Shown: positions 9,868-20,269 of the stretch, in pieces
Layout of the letters: every line of letters begins with the position of its first letter
Position numbering within the stretch: position 1 is the stretch's first letter
Source of the DNA: Planctomycetota bacterium
GTDB lineage: Bacteria > Planctomycetota > Phycisphaerae > UBA1845 > UTPLA1
Direction of reading: 5' to 3'
Assembly (NCBI GenBank): GCA_016712275.1
Contig: JADJRI010000003.1
Coordinates: 1 to 64,000, forward strand
DNA: 64,000 bases
Position numbers and translations under genes: made by a program
The notes under the pieces: generated by a model
What the model was told of the DNA's origin: nothing
The model's input: the letters and a program-made list of their open reading frames with translations, nothing else
Database searches by the model: none

Positions 9868-10158
9868 ATGATTCGCTATCGTTGCGACGGCTGCCAAACC
9901 GATCTGGCCCGAGACGGTTCAAACCATTTCATCATCAAGATCGATGCCTTCGCCGCCGCGGGGCGGCTTGAATTCACAAAGGAGGACGTCGAGCGCGACC
10001 ACGAGGCCGAAATACGAAAACTTCTCGCCGATCTGGCCAGACAGTCCCCGGATGAAATTGAGGATCAGGTCTATCGCGCCCTCCGGTTCGATCTTTGCCC
10101 CGCATGCCACCGCGGATTCCTCAAAAACCCACTCGGCTGTTTGCCGGCGCCGACCTGA
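9868..10158 (+). CDS. Small zinc-ribbon hypothetical protein
   Basis: This 96-residue protein starts at an ATG preceded by GAAAGGA. Two Cys pairs, CDGC near residue 6 and CPAC near residue 78, frame a predicted helical middle (DVERDHEAEIRKLLADL). Together they could bind one zinc ion. There is no signal peptide, so it is probably cytoplasmic. I recognise the general type from planctomycete genomes but know of no assigned function. The gene stands alone between trpD and the TPR gene. Confidence 0.6.
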   Translation: MIRYRCDGCQTDLARDGSNHFIIKIDAFAAAGRLEFTKEDVERDHEAEIRKLLADLARQSPDEIEDQVYRALRFDLCPACHRGFLKNPLGCLPAPT

Positions 10159-10342
10159 CCAACCGCCCCATAACCCTCAAAATCGCCATGAATTGCCTTA
10201 ATTTCCCGCCAATCCAACCTGCGAAGCTGATTGCATTTCCCGATGCGTCTTGATACCCCCGGTCCGTGTATAATATCTCTGGAGTAAGGTGCTTCCGCGC
10301 GCCTGCCGACACGCCAGGGACGCAACCCACCCAGTGACAAGC

Positions 10343-11539
10343 ATGAGCGAATTGTCGAACAATCCTCCGCCGCAAGTCGAGCGCGAATCGCGCACCGCCA
10401 CTTGGTTGCGCGTGGTCGGAACCATTGTCCTGTTCCTGCTCGTATTCATCGGCGCCATTGAGGTGTACGGTCGCACCGGCAAACTTGACAACAGTGTCGG
10501 CCAGTTCCTCGGCGAAGTCACGCGCTTCCTGACCTATGTCGCGACGGGACTGGCCCTTGGCGGCCTGCTCGTCGGAATTGCCGCATTGCTTCGCGTTCTG
10601 CGCGATTTGCATTACTCGTTCATTCGCGTCGAGAAGTTTCAATATGAAAAAAGCGATGCCGCCCCGGCGTCATCCGATGCCGACCACGGTTCGAGAAATT
10701 CCGCTGCCGCGAAGAATGACGGAGACGGTGACGGCCTTGCCGGCGGCCACTGGCGCGAAATGGTCTCAATTCTCTCCGATATCCGCGAAAACTCCCTGCT
10801 CACCGAACCGGAACGCGGCCAAAAAAAGGTTCGCGTCGCCAACCAGGAAATACAGGAATCGGCCCAGCGCATTCAGACGCTCACCCAGGAGGGACAGTTT
10901 GCCCAGGCGCGGGATTTGGCCGATCAGATCGCCCGCCGGCATCCCGACGATTCGCGTGCCAAGGCGTTGCCGGTCGAAGTGGAGAAGTCCCGCGAGCGCA
11001 ATGAATCGGACGACGTGCGAAACACCTCCAAGCAGGTGGAGGATCTCGTCAGCATCTCAGCCTGGAGCCGCGCCCGCGATCTCGCCCAACAGCTCCAACA
11101 GCGCCACCCGGATTCATCCGAAGCCAGACAGCTTCTGCTGCGCATCGAGCGCGAGCACCACACCTTCGATGAGGAGCAGAAGCGCCGCATGAGCGCCGAA
11201 GTACAGCGTTTTGTCACCCGCCGCCGATGGGAGGAGGCGCACGCGGTCGCCGTCGCCTTCATCGAGCGATTTCCCGGCTGCGAAGAATCCGAAGCACTGC
11301 GAATGCAGCTTCCCACACTCGAAACCAACGCCGAGATCGAAAAGCGGCAGCGCCTTGAATCGCAGATCATGGATCACGTCCGCAACGGAAACTACTTTGA
11401 TGCCGTCGAGCTGGCGCGGCGCGTAATCGATCAATATCCCGATTCGCCCCAGGCCGAAGTACTCCGCGGTCAGATCGAGCGCCTCGAGGAATTGGCCGAG
11501 AATCCCGATGCAGCTCCCGCCCGCGTTCGCATCGATTGA
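10343..11539 (+). CDS. Membrane-anchored TPR-like protein
   Basis: The ATG at 10343 opens a protein of about 398 residues. Two hydrophobic segments near residues 24-42 and 62-86 (VGTIVLFLLVFIGAIEVYG; ATGLALGGLLVGIAALL) anchor it in the membrane. The remaining two thirds is charged and helical, with repeated units of the form AQARDLADQIARRHPDD, SRARDLAQQLQQRHPDS, EEAHAVAVAFIERFPGC and FDAVELARRVIDQYPDS. These are tetratricopeptide-like repeats spaced by about 60-70 residues. A scaffold or assembly role is plausible but not shown. Neighbours give no functional clue. Confidence 0.7.
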   Translation: MSELSNNPPPQVERESRTATWLRVVGTIVLFLLVFIGAIEVYGRTGKLDNSVGQFLGEVTRFLTYVATGLALGGLLVGIAALLRVLRDLHYSFIRVEKFQYEKSDAAPASSDADHGSRNSAAAKNDGDGDGLAGGHWREMVSILSDIRENSLLTEPERGQKKVRVANQEIQESAQRIQTLTQEGQFAQARDLADQIARRHPDDSRAKALPVEVEKSRERNESDDVRNTSKQVEDLVSISAWSRARDLAQQLQQRHPDSSEARQLLLRIEREHHTFDEEQKRRMSAEVQRFVTRRRWEEAHAVAVAFIERFPGCEESEALRMQLPTLETNAEIEKRQRLESQIMDHVRNGNYFDAVELARRVIDQYPDSPQAEVLRGQIERLEELAENPDAAPARVRID

Positions 11540-11643
11540 ACGAATCTCGTGATAATGCGAGTTGAGTACCCTCAATCGAAGCGGCATAAATATCCAAAAC
11601 CCAACGCTCCCACCATCGAACCGGCTCGTGCTATCATGCCTCC

Positions 11644-12840
11644 ATGCCCCTCCAAAATCATTCACACACCGCTTTGACGTATCAACGCATCGGCTTTATT
11701 TCCACATCGCGCGCCGATGCCGGCATCTATGAGTCACTCGTCGACGTCTTTTTGAATCAATCATCCAATGAGCCTCTTTACTTCGCCGGCGGTACCCATC
11801 TTGCTCACCGATTCGGGCATACCATCGAGCAACTCCCCAAGCACGATCGCGTGAGGATCATTCCCGTCAATCATCATGTTGAGGGCGACGCGCCAATGGA
11901 TGTCGCCAACTCCGCGGGCCGGGCTGTCGACGCTTTCTCCCGCGCCTTTGCTCAAGCCAAGCCCGATCTTTTGTTCGCATTGGGCGACCGTACCGAGATG
12001 CTGGCCGCGGCATTGGCTGCAACAATTCACCGCATTCCGATCGCTCATCTTCATGGCGGCGAATCGACCGCCGGCGCATACGATGACGCCTGCCGTCACG
12101 CCATCACCAAGCTCTCCCATCTACACTTTGCGGCCCTGCCGCAGTACGCGGCACGCATCATTGCAATGCAGGAACATCCGTCGCGCGTGTACACGGTCGG
12201 CGCGCTCTCGCTCGATCGACTCAGTCGATTCAAACCGGAAACGCCCGCGGAGTTATCCGCCGCCATCGGCATCAACTTCGATCGGCCAACTGTAGTCGTT
12301 GCATTTCACGTCGAGACACTGGCGTTCGTTTCACCCCATGAACAAATCCATAGATTGCTTGCCGCGCTTCGAAACATCGATGCAAATCTGATCTTCATCG
12401 GCACCAACGCCGACGTCGGCCACCTCGCCATCGACGAGGCCGTCAGAACGTTTGTTGGCCGGAACCCCGGCGCAAGGCATATTGCAACACTGCCCACGCA
12501 TCGTTTTTGGAGTTGTCTGGCACATGCCCGTGTTCTGGTCGGTAATTCCAGCGCGGGCATCATCGAGGCATCCAGCTTTCGCATACCCGTCGTGAATGTC
12601 GGTAGCCGCCAGGAAGGCCGCATTCAGCCGGCCAACATCGTCAACGCCCCGCTCGAAACCGGGGCCATCGGTGCCGCGATAAGAAAAGCGCTTGCGCCTG
12701 AATTCCGCGACGCGCTCCAATCGGTTGCAAATCCGTATTTCACGGGTAGCGCCGCCGAGAATGTGGTTTCCGTTCTCAAAACCCTGCCTTCGCGCGACAA
12801 CCTCCTTCGCAAAACCGAGTCCCTGCGACCTGCGAATTAG
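11644..12840 (+). CDS. neuC: UDP-N-acetylglucosamine 2-epimerase (hydrolysing), NeuC-like
   Basis: This 398-residue protein belongs to the GT-B-fold UDP-GlcNAc 2-epimerase family. The hydrolysing type makes ManNAc plus UDP, the first step toward sialic-acid-like sugars. Visible family motifs are FISTSRADAGIY at the N-terminus, LGDRTEMLAAA, the signature HLHGGESTAGAYDDACRHAITKLS, and the C-terminal VGNSSAGIIEASSFRIPVVNVG with RQEGR. The length is normal. No neuA, neuB or other polysaccharide gene is nearby, so it may serve surface glycan synthesis encoded elsewhere. Start at the ATG 11644. Confidence 0.85.
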   Translation: MPLQNHSHTALTYQRIGFISTSRADAGIYESLVDVFLNQSSNEPLYFAGGTHLAHRFGHTIEQLPKHDRVRIIPVNHHVEGDAPMDVANSAGRAVDAFSRAFAQAKPDLLFALGDRTEMLAAALAATIHRIPIAHLHGGESTAGAYDDACRHAITKLSHLHFAALPQYAARIIAMQEHPSRVYTVGALSLDRLSRFKPETPAELSAAIGINFDRPTVVVAFHVETLAFVSPHEQIHRLLAALRNIDANLIFIGTNADVGHLAIDEAVRTFVGRNPGARHIATLPTHRFWSCLAHARVLVGNSSAGIIEASSFRIPVVNVGSRQEGRIQPANIVNAPLETGAIGAAIRKALAPEFRDALQSVANPYFTGSAAENVVSVLKTLPSRDNLLRKTESLRPAN

Positions 12841-12923
12841 AGGACCCTTCCCCGCGACGTACACCTTGCGACTTGCTAAAATGAATTCAAACCGATGCAT
12901 CCCATGTTCGCGGAAGCGGGAGA

Positions 12924-13577
12924 ATGAAGAGGAGGTTTGTTTGCCCCGCTCCGGGTTTTCCGGCATCTCCCGCACGCCGCATGACAGGGGACATCCATAC
13001 GGGATGGAACGTGGCTCCCCGACTCCACCACCACCACGAACCAGCCTCGTCCGCGCCTGCGGTGCGCTCTGCTCAGCAGCTACTTCCGCAGGTTTACGAC
13101 GAGCTGCACGCGCTCGCGGAAAGATACCTCTTTCGCGAAAGGCCGGATCATACCCTTCAACCCACCGCCCTGATCAACGAGGCTTTTCTGCGCCTTTGCC
13201 AGCAGGATAAGGCCGCGTGGAATGACCGGTCCCACTTTGTTCTGATCGCCGCGCGGGCCATGCGCCAGATTCTCGTCAATCATGCCATACATCGGCAGGC
13301 CCAAAAGCGCGGAGGCGGCTGGAGGGAAGTCGCCCTGGACGATGCCGTCGCGATCTTCCAGGAAAAATCAATCGACCTCATCGCGCTGGATGAAGCGCTG
13401 GCCAAACTTGCAGAGGTGGATGCCGACCAGGCGCGAATCGTCGAACTTCGATTCTTCGGCGGCCTCGGAACCGAAGCCGCCGCCGAGGCGCTCGGTATGT
13501 CGGTCCGCACCGTCGAGCGTGAATGGAGCATGGCCCGCGCATGGCTTCGAAGAGAACTCGAATCGGGTGCGCGCTAG
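12924..13577 (+). CDS. ECF-like RNA polymerase sigma factor (planctomycete kinase-associated type)
   Basis: The sequence contains sigma region 2 (LLPQVYDELHALAERYLFRE, HTLQPTALINEAFLRL) and region 4 with a helix-turn-helix (ARIVELRFFGGLGTEAAAEALGMSVRTVEREW). This is the pattern of the sigma family that is common next to Ser/Thr kinases in planctomycetes (TIGR02999-like). It directs RNA polymerase to a specific promoter set. The start is uncertain: ATG 12924 has GGGAG just upstream, and ATG 12981 is an alternative. The first 50 or so residues look unlike the family and carry an HHHH run. The kinase gene begins 128 bp downstream on the same strand. Confidence 0.85.
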   Translation: MKRRFVCPAPGFPASPARRMTGDIHTGWNVAPRLHHHHEPASSAPAVRSAQQLLPQVYDELHALAERYLFRERPDHTLQPTALINEAFLRLCQQDKAAWNDRSHFVLIAARAMRQILVNHAIHRQAQKRGGGWREVALDDAVAIFQEKSIDLIALDEALAKLAEVDADQARIVELRFFGGLGTEAAAEALGMSVRTVEREWSMARAWLRRELESGAR

Positions 13578-13705
13578 CCGAACTTATTTTGAATCCTGCA
13601 GCGGTCGCCTGCCGGACCATCGCCGAGTCGAGCGCGTGTCCTCAATGCAAGAACGGCAAGCCGGCAGTTGCGAGACGGATCATTTGTGGAAGCCTTGGAG
13701 AACGC

Positions 13706-16628
13706 ATGCCCTCCACCCGATGGCGAACCATCAAATCGCTGTTTAACGCCGCCATCGAGCTGCCGATGGACCGGCGCGCGGACTATCTTGATCGATCTTG
13801 TCCCGATGATGTGGAAATTCGCAACGAGGTGAATTCGCTTCTCGAGCACCACGCAGCCTCATCCTGCTTCATAGAACCGCCTGACATTCATTCCGTCGCA
13901 CGCGCATTTGAAAGCGCCGAAATTCGATCTCGCGTGGGCCATCGCGTCGGGGCCTATGAACTCATTCGCCTCCTCGATACCGGCGGCATGGGCCATGTGT
14001 ATCTGGCCCAACGAGCGGACGGTCAATTCGACAAGCAGGTGGCCATCAAGGTCATACGCCGATCCGTCGATCACGAAGAACTTCGGCTGCGCTTCATCAA
14101 CGAACAGAAGGCGCTCGCCTCACTGGAACACCCCAATATTGCGCGCCTGCTCGATGGCGGCATCACCGGCGACGGCCTTTCCTATCTGGTCATGGAGTAT
14201 GTCGAAGGCTGCCCCATCGATGAATACTGCGATCTGCACCGGCTTTCCACTGAAAAGCGCCTCGAAATCTTCCGCGCCGTGTGCGCCGCCGTGCATTATG
14301 CCCATCAGCGCCTGATTATTCATCGCGACCTCAAGCCGGCGAACATTCTGGTGACGGCCGATGGCGCGCCCAAGCTGTTGGATTTTGGCATCGCCAAATT
14401 GCTCGATCCGCAGGAACCGGTTCGTCCGAAGGCTGAGTCCGGCGAAGATCCGCCCGCATTCGCCGCCCGCCCGAAGACCGGCAACCTCTCCATTCCCTTT
14501 CTCACGCCGGAGTATGCCAGCCCGGAACAGATTCGCGGCGAGCCAATCACAACGGCAAGCGATATCTATTCGCTCGGCGTCATTCTCTATGAACTGCTCG
14601 CCGGACGTCGCCCCTTTCGGATTGACAGCCGCGCCCAGCACGAAATTGCCCGGCAAATATGCGCGGAAGAACCGATCAAACCCAGTACGGCCGTCCGTCA
14701 AATTCCATTCTCGCGATCGGATGGCGCGGCTTCACAATCAAAGTGCTCGCCCCAAACCCTGAAACGGCGATTGGCCGGCGATCTCGACAACATTTGCCTG
14801 ATGGCCTTGCGAAAGGAACCAGAGCGCCGCTATGGGTCGGTCGAACAGTTCGCTGAGGATGTCCGTCGACACCTCATCGGCCTGCCCGTAATCGCACGGA
14901 AGGACACGTTTTCCTATCGCGCCGCGAAGTTCGTGCGGCGAAATCGGGCGGCCGTGATTGCTTCGTCCATTCTGTTCCTGGCCTTGGTCGGCGGCATCGT
15001 CGGCACGAGCATGACACTGCTCATTGTGCAGCGCGCGCAGGACAAAACCCTGCTCATGAATGACTTTCTTAAACAGATGATCGCTGAAGCCGATGTCAAC
15101 AGCGTCGGACGCGACCTCACCGTTCGGGCGCGTCGCCGCCGACTTCAGTGATCATCCCGATGTCGAAGCGGGCCTTCGCGCCGCCATCGGCAACGCCTAT
15201 CTCGGCCTCCAGCTTCCCGAAGCCGAACCGCATCTGGAAGCAGCTTATCAGATCCGAAAGACCATTTTTCGCGAACCGCATCAGGACTTGGCCGACAGCC
15301 TGCACGAGCTGGCCGTCATGAACTACCAGAAGGGCGATCTTGCGAAGGCGGAGAATCTCGCGCGACAATCGCTTCACATGCAGGAAAAACTCACCGGCGA
15401 AATCAATGGGCGCTATGCCTCCATTCTGGACGATCTCGCGGTGGTCGTTCGCACCAGCGGCGATCTGGAGCGCGCCGAACCGCTTTACAAACGGGCGCTC
15501 GCGCTCAATCGCCATCTTTTCGGTCCATCGAATTCCCGTACGGCGCAGACATTGAACAACTACGCCGTACTTCTCAAGCTGCGCGGCGAACTGGATCGGG
15601 CCGAGACGATGTACCGCGAGGCCATCGAAATCGATCGGCGAAGCGGAGACAACCATCACCATCTCGCCACCGCCCAGAATAATCTTGCCGCCCTGCTCCA
15701 TGCACGGGGGGATTATCGAAACGCGGAGCCGCTCTACCGCGAAGCGCTCGACATCCAGCGGCGCCTGCTTGGCAATAACCATCCGGCCACCGCCCTGACC
15801 GAAAACAATCTGGCCATGCTGCTTCTTTCGCTCGCGAACTATGAGGAAGCCGAGGAGAATTTCCGGCATTCGATAAAAGCGTCTCGCGCGCATCTCGGTC
15901 GGAATCATCCTCAATACGCGACCGCCACCTACAATCTTGGCACGCTGTATCAGCAACTTGGTAAATACAACTTCGCCGAGCCGCTGTACGTTCAGGCCCA
16001 CAAGATTCGGCTGTCGGCGTTTGGCGATCAGCACCCAGATGTCGCAACAAGCCTGCACGGTCTGGGCAGCCTCGCCATTAATCTGGAGCGATTCGACGAT
16101 GCCGAGCGCGATCTTCAGGCAGCGCTCGCGCTTCGAAGAAAGTTGTTTCCCAACGACCACTGCGTGACGGCCGCAACGCTCGACCAACTGGCAAAGCTTG
16201 AATTGGCGCGAAACGACTTGAAGAAGGCGGAGGCGTATGCGCGCGAATCCAAATTGATTCGGGATCGGTTGTTGGGAGATCACCATCCCGATGTGGCCGC
16301 CGCCGAGGCGCGACTTGGATCGATCCTGGCGGCCGAGGGCGAAAACGACGAGGCGCGCCAACTACTGAATTCCGCACTGGAGCGTCTGCAACGACGTTTC
16401 GGCGCATCGCACCCGGCGCTCATGCCTGCACTTGAAGACCTTGGAAAACTGTCCGCCGAGAGCGGAGAAATCGTAACCGCCCGCAAGTGTCTTGAACGGG
16501 CCCTCACCATCGGGCGACATATCCTTGGCACAGCCCATCCCGATGTGCGGCGAATCCGAAAGTTACTGGAAGAGCTCGATAGTGACTCGACACCCGCGAA
16601 TCGATCGACCACCCAAAGCGCGTCATGA
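13706..16628 (+). CDS. Transmembrane Ser/Thr protein kinase with TPR tail, frameshifted
   Basis: The ATG at 13706 follows GGAG. After an N-terminal linker of about 90 residues comes a Hanks-type kinase domain with the nucleotide loop DTGGMGHVY, VAIKVI (catalytic Lys), HRDLKPANI (catalytic loop), LDFGIAKLL (metal-binding Asp) and a TPEYASPEQ activation segment. A single membrane helix follows near 14950-15030 (VIASSILFLALVGGIVG). Around 15120-15135 the frame changes. The next frame continues directly with at least nine TPR repeats of 42 residues, of the kinesin-light-chain type (ERAEPLYKRALALNRHLFG and similar). The fused protein would be about 970 residues, with the kinase inside and the TPR part outside the cytoplasmic membrane. 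It probably works with the sigma factor upstream; substrates are unknown. Confidence 0.85.
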
Positions 16629-17081
16629 TTTCAGCGCAGCGGCCGCCGATTTTGAATCGACCCGGGCTCCGTGCCTCGATGGGTGTTCGAGCAAATCGCC
16701 GAGTTTGATTCCACCGAATTCCTCGCGTGCCGATGTTGCGGCACTCTGGCAGGCCATCTCCAATATTGCGATCGCATGCTTCGAAATGCGCGACCTGGAA
16801 TGGAAAGCGGCTTTGCCCGCAATCGGCCCATCGACCGCTTCGATGATTTGCAGCGCGGAAATGTCGTGCGGCAGACGGCACAATTTGAATCCACCCAGCC
16901 GACCGACCTGGCTCTTCAGAATGTCCTGGCGAACGAGCGATTGAAGAATCTTCAGAAGATAGCCGAACGGCAAGTCGCACTCCTTGGCGATTTCACGGCC
17001 CTGCATGGGTCGGGTTTGTGCGTGCTCTGCGATATACACCATGGCCATCAGGGCGTACGTGGAGGCTTTTCCGATTTCCAT
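16623..17081 (-). CDS. Rrf2-family transcriptional regulator, no obvious cluster cysteines
   Basis: This 152-residue protein has the Rrf2 winged-helix N-terminus: KASTYALMAMVYIAEHA, then GREIAKECDLPFGYLLKILQSLVRQDIL, then the wing GRLGGFKLCRLPHDISALQIIEAVDGPI. Iron-sulphur Rrf2 members (IscR, NsrR) carry three cysteines spaced CxxxxxCxxxxxxC after the helix. Here that region (AGKAAFHSRSRISKHA) lacks them, so it may sense something other than Fe-S or nitric oxide. It is convergent with the kinase gene and overlaps its end by 6 bp. Confidence 0.8.
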   Translation of the reverse strand: MEIGKASTYALMAMVYIAEHAQTRPMQGREIAKECDLPFGYLLKILQSLVRQDILKSQVGRLGGFKLCRLPHDISALQIIEAVDGPIAGKAAFHSRSRISKHAIAILEMACQSAATSAREEFGGIKLGDLLEHPSRHGARVDSKSAAAALKS

Positions 17082-17635
17082 ATATTACCTGGCGCTACCG
17101 GGTTCACTCGAACCGCCCCTTTCGAATCGAACCCATGCCTTCACGCCGGTCGGTGCAACACCGCTCCGCCGGCCTTCGGAAAAAACAATGTCCCAGAGCC
17201 GATTCAGAGAATTGTCGCCTGCATTCGCATCCGTCAATTTGATTTCCCGAATTCCTAAGACTTCCAGGCGAATGCCACTCGGATATTAACGATTACTTCG
17301 CACCGATTCCAACAAAAAACAATGACAGATTTCAGGTGCATGCCACCCGTATGGCATGGATGACCTTCGCGATGTTTCGCAATCATTCGCCAACTGCCTC
17401 GGCCGTTGCCGAGTTCGGAACTTCCTGCATACAGTAGAGCGGCTTTGCCATGACAGCTTGACGATCGCATCAGGTAATTCCTTAAGCAACAACAAATTAG
17501 GGCACTTTTGTCCTCTCGGGACACAGGCCTGCCAAAATCGTCTGAAACTGGATTCGTGGGACGGAATTGAGTACGCTTCCCCGCGTGGACGCCGCGATGC
17601 GCCCGAAATCGATACAAGACAGGGAACTCCGCATC
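17082..17635. other. Intergenic region, no gene seen
   Basis: No supported coding frame. It holds the upstream region of the Rrf2 gene (left end) and the leader of the lipoprotein gene (right end). A small GCATGCCACCCGTATGGCATGG inverted repeat near 17338-17360 resembles the hairpin families elsewhere in the window. Confidence 0.5.
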
Positions 17636-18393
17636 ATGATTCATGCCCGATTTATCGCTTTCCTTATGACTGCCGCCTTGGCACTGACGTCGTTCGGCTG
17701 CGAAGCCATTGATGTGTGGCGCGCCCCAGTGTCGACGCCCGAGCAATACGACAAGGGGCTGATTGTTTTCTATCCGGGGACGGCCAATCTTCACATGGAA
17801 GTCGTCGGTTTCTATTACGCATTTCGCGAGGCCGGCATTGATCTGGCCATCGAGGAGGTGCAATGGTCGGAGTACATCGAGACCGTGCTGGTTCCCGGTG
17901 AAGAAGTGCAGCCGAGGATCACGGCCAAAGCCAAGTCCGAGGCCGCACGCATTGCCCAGTATATTTACGACCATCCGAACGCGCCGGTCACGCTGGTGAC
18001 CTATTCCGGCGGCGCGTGTGTGCGTTGCAGGTTGCGGCAAATATGCCGGCCGATGCGCCTGTCGATCGGATCATTTTGACGAGCCCGGGCATTTGGAAAG
18101 GCACGGACCTGACGGCGGCGCTGGCCGGCACGCGGCTGGGGATTGTGCATCATTGGTCACCGGTCGACACGGGGCCGATTCTGATTTCGCAGCTCTTCGG
18201 CCTGGCCGACAGCACGCGGCTCGATCCGGCCTGCTCCTTCGGTTTTGACCAGAAGGATCCGAAGCTGCTGGAGATCGCGTGGACGCCGGAGCAGGCGGCG
18301 CTGGGCAACAACGGCGGGCATCTCGATTTTCTGATCAATCTGCCGTGGTTGAAGGCGTATGTGGTGCCATATCTGGTGACGGAGAAGCCGTAA
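17636..18393 (+). CDS. Lipoprotein with alpha/beta-hydrolase-like features, frameshifted
   Basis: The ATG at 17636 follows AGGGAA and begins a lipoprotein signal peptide ending TSFGC. The mature part reads as an alpha/beta-hydrolase-like sequence: KGLIVFYPGTANLH, a membrane-proximal helix, VTLVTYSGGA as a possible nucleophile elbow (GxSxG-like, here TYSGGA), and a late NNGGHLDFL with a possible catalytic His. The frame breaks at about 18016-18023, where loss of one G explains the change from YSGGACV to ALQVAANMP. No specific substrate can be named. The gene is isolated; a transporter gene on the opposite strand converges on it. Confidence 0.6.
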
Positions 18394-18564
18394 GCCCCAT
18401 CGGCGGTGGTGTCATAAGTTTGGCACGTTCCGGGAAGGTGGGCCGAGCCCCTACCTTGATTCATGCGGTGCCAGTGTTTCGCCGGTTGGTCACAGGCGAG
18501 TCGCCTTTGCCACACCATTACGTCGGGCCCCCTTCGTCGCGGGCCCGTCGCGCGTGGCACACCC

Positions 18565-19344
18565 TTACTCCTTCAGCGAGAAGGGCGTGAAATTTGTGTT
18601 CACGTCGTAATAGTCCTCGTTCTCGGCGCGTTTGAGGAAGCCGACGATGGCATAGGTGAGCGGCGTAAAGATCACTTCGACCGAGACTTTGAATCCCCAA
18701 TTGAAAGCGATGATCGCCAGCATTGTGTCCGGCGTCCATGTTCCCCAGAAGGCAACGGGATAGAAGATCGCGCTGTCGACAAGCTGGCCGATGGCCGTCG
18801 AGCCGATGGTGCGCGTCCACAAGTGCCGTCCTTTTGTCAGTATCTTCATCTTGGCCATCACGTAGGAATTCGCGAAGTCGCCGGCCCAAAAGGCAAACAT
18901 CGAAGCGACGACAATGCGCCAAGTGCTGCCGAAGACCAGCGCGACGGCGGGGACAAACTTCTCATTCCAAGGTTCGTGCGGATTGGCCGGCAGCGCGATG
19001 ACGACGCGGGCCATGATCGCCGCGAAGATCATCGCGCCGAAACCGGCCCAGATGACTTTGCGGGTGCGGGCGTAGCCATACACTTCGGTGAGTATGTCGC
19101 CGAAGATGTAGCTGATGGGAAAGAAGATGTTGCCCGCACCAAAAATCAGCAGGCTTGTGAAAAAGAGACCCTTGTCGGCGTTCCAGGCGGGAACGATTTT
19201 TGCACCGAGATCGATCGCACAGGATTTCCCGGGGCCGATGAGGTTGGAGCAGAGGAGGACGACGACGAAGGCGACCATGACGAGGTCGTAGTACTTGTAG
19301 TACCGGGGGGCTGGGGCGAGATGGTCGACGGTGGTGGTTTTCAT
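18565..19344 (-). CDS. yhhQ: Queuosine-precursor transporter, VUT/YhhQ family
   Basis: About 260 residues with six predicted membrane helices, beginning YYDLVMVAFVVVLLCSNLIG. Family landmarks are ISYIFGDILTEVYGYARTRKVIW, VASMFAFWAGDFANSYVMAKMK and TRTIGSTAIGQLVDSAIFY. YhhQ imports queuosine precursors such as preQ0/preQ1 in E. coli; the same role is inferred here. The start ATG at 19344 is taken because the conserved protein begins there. Translation upstream runs into low-complexity repeat words. The gene is convergent with the lipoprotein gene. Confidence 0.85.
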   Translation of the reverse strand: MKTTTVDHLAPAPRYYKYYDLVMVAFVVVLLCSNLIGPGKSCAIDLGAKIVPAWNADKGLFFTSLLIFGAGNIFFPISYIFGDILTEVYGYARTRKVIWAGFGAMIFAAIMARVVIALPANPHEPWNEKFVPAVALVFGSTWRIVVASMFAFWAGDFANSYVMAKMKILTKGRHLWTRTIGSTAIGQLVDSAIFYPVAFWGTWTPDTMLAIIAFNWGFKVSVEVIFTPLTYAIVGFLKRAENEDYYDVNTNFTPFSLKE

Positions 19345-20269
19345 GGGCGGGACGATAGCGAGAACGCGGGGCCGCGGAAACGGCGAAAAGCCGGGGCGGG
19401 GCAAAGGGGGAAATGTAGAATGTAGAATACAAAATGCAAAAAGATGACGCGTTCGGGGCGCGTGAATGACGGGTGGGCATTCAGTCTGGCATTCTGGATG
19501 AAATTGAGGCGGCATTCAGGCGCGAGCTTCATCGTAAGTCGTTTGCTCGCAATGTATTCTGTCTTTCGGCCATTGACATTCAGCCTTGTCTTTCGAGAAA
19601 AAAACACACACTTCGATTCAGCCAGCTTCGAAAAGTCGAAATGGGGGAGGAAGCAACCAAGCTTGAATGAGGAAAACAGGAAGGCAGGACGGGGAAACGA
19701 CGGGAGGGATTCATGCACCGGATCAAATCCGGGCGAGGTCGTTGCGAGAACGGATTCGCGCACCAGCCTCGGATTGGGGTGAATACCCGATGCCATTTTC
19801 ACTGCGGGTTCGGGGTCGTTTACAGTCAACTTTTGGATGAGGCGCGAGTTGCAAGTCTTGTGTTTGCAATCTGTTAGCGACTCCGAAATCCCCGCTGGTG
19901 AGAATTTCATCGAAAAAAACTCCTAGGGTGAATTTTCGTTGCATTTGGCGATTTGGTGATTGGGCGATCTGGCGATTTTGGAATTCTGAGACGCGGCTGT
20001 AGCGATGGAGCGGTGGTAAATACGTGGCGAAGGTCAGGCCAGGCGCGCAGAGGCGGCTTGTTTGGTTTGCTGAAGTTGTTTAGCGTTTTGATCGGGCATA
20101 TGCGCTTTCCTCGCCATGTATATCTTGCTCGGCCGCCCGCAAGGGATTTGTATTCGTCGTAAGTGCTTACAGCGATTGGGATCAGATTGACCTGCAACGA
20201 TCGCTGATTTGAGGCGTATGACATAGGGCGGATTTTTTGTTTTTTTGGGAATTCCGCGTTGCGTGAGGG
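19345..20269. other. Intergenic region, no gene seen
   Basis: No frame here shows protein-family features. Short degenerate repeat words occur at 19410-19445 (GAATGTAGAATACAAAATGC) and 19945-19985 (GCGATTTGGTGATTGGGCGATCTGGCG). Base composition is lower in GC than the flanking genes. Confidence 0.5.

Noticed and set aside
13523..13705. Upstream in-frame start for the kinase overlapping the sigma factor gene
   Set aside because: The extension shows no conserved features, whereas ATG 13706 has a GGAG site and begins the recognisable protein.
15117..16361. 414-residue minus-strand frame opposite the TPR region
   Set aside because: Periodic because it mirrors the TPR repeats; no independent protein signal.
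17255..18040. 261-residue minus-strand frame across the lipoprotein gene
   Set aside because: The plus strand has a signal peptide, ribosome site and hydrolase-like motifs; the minus frame has none.
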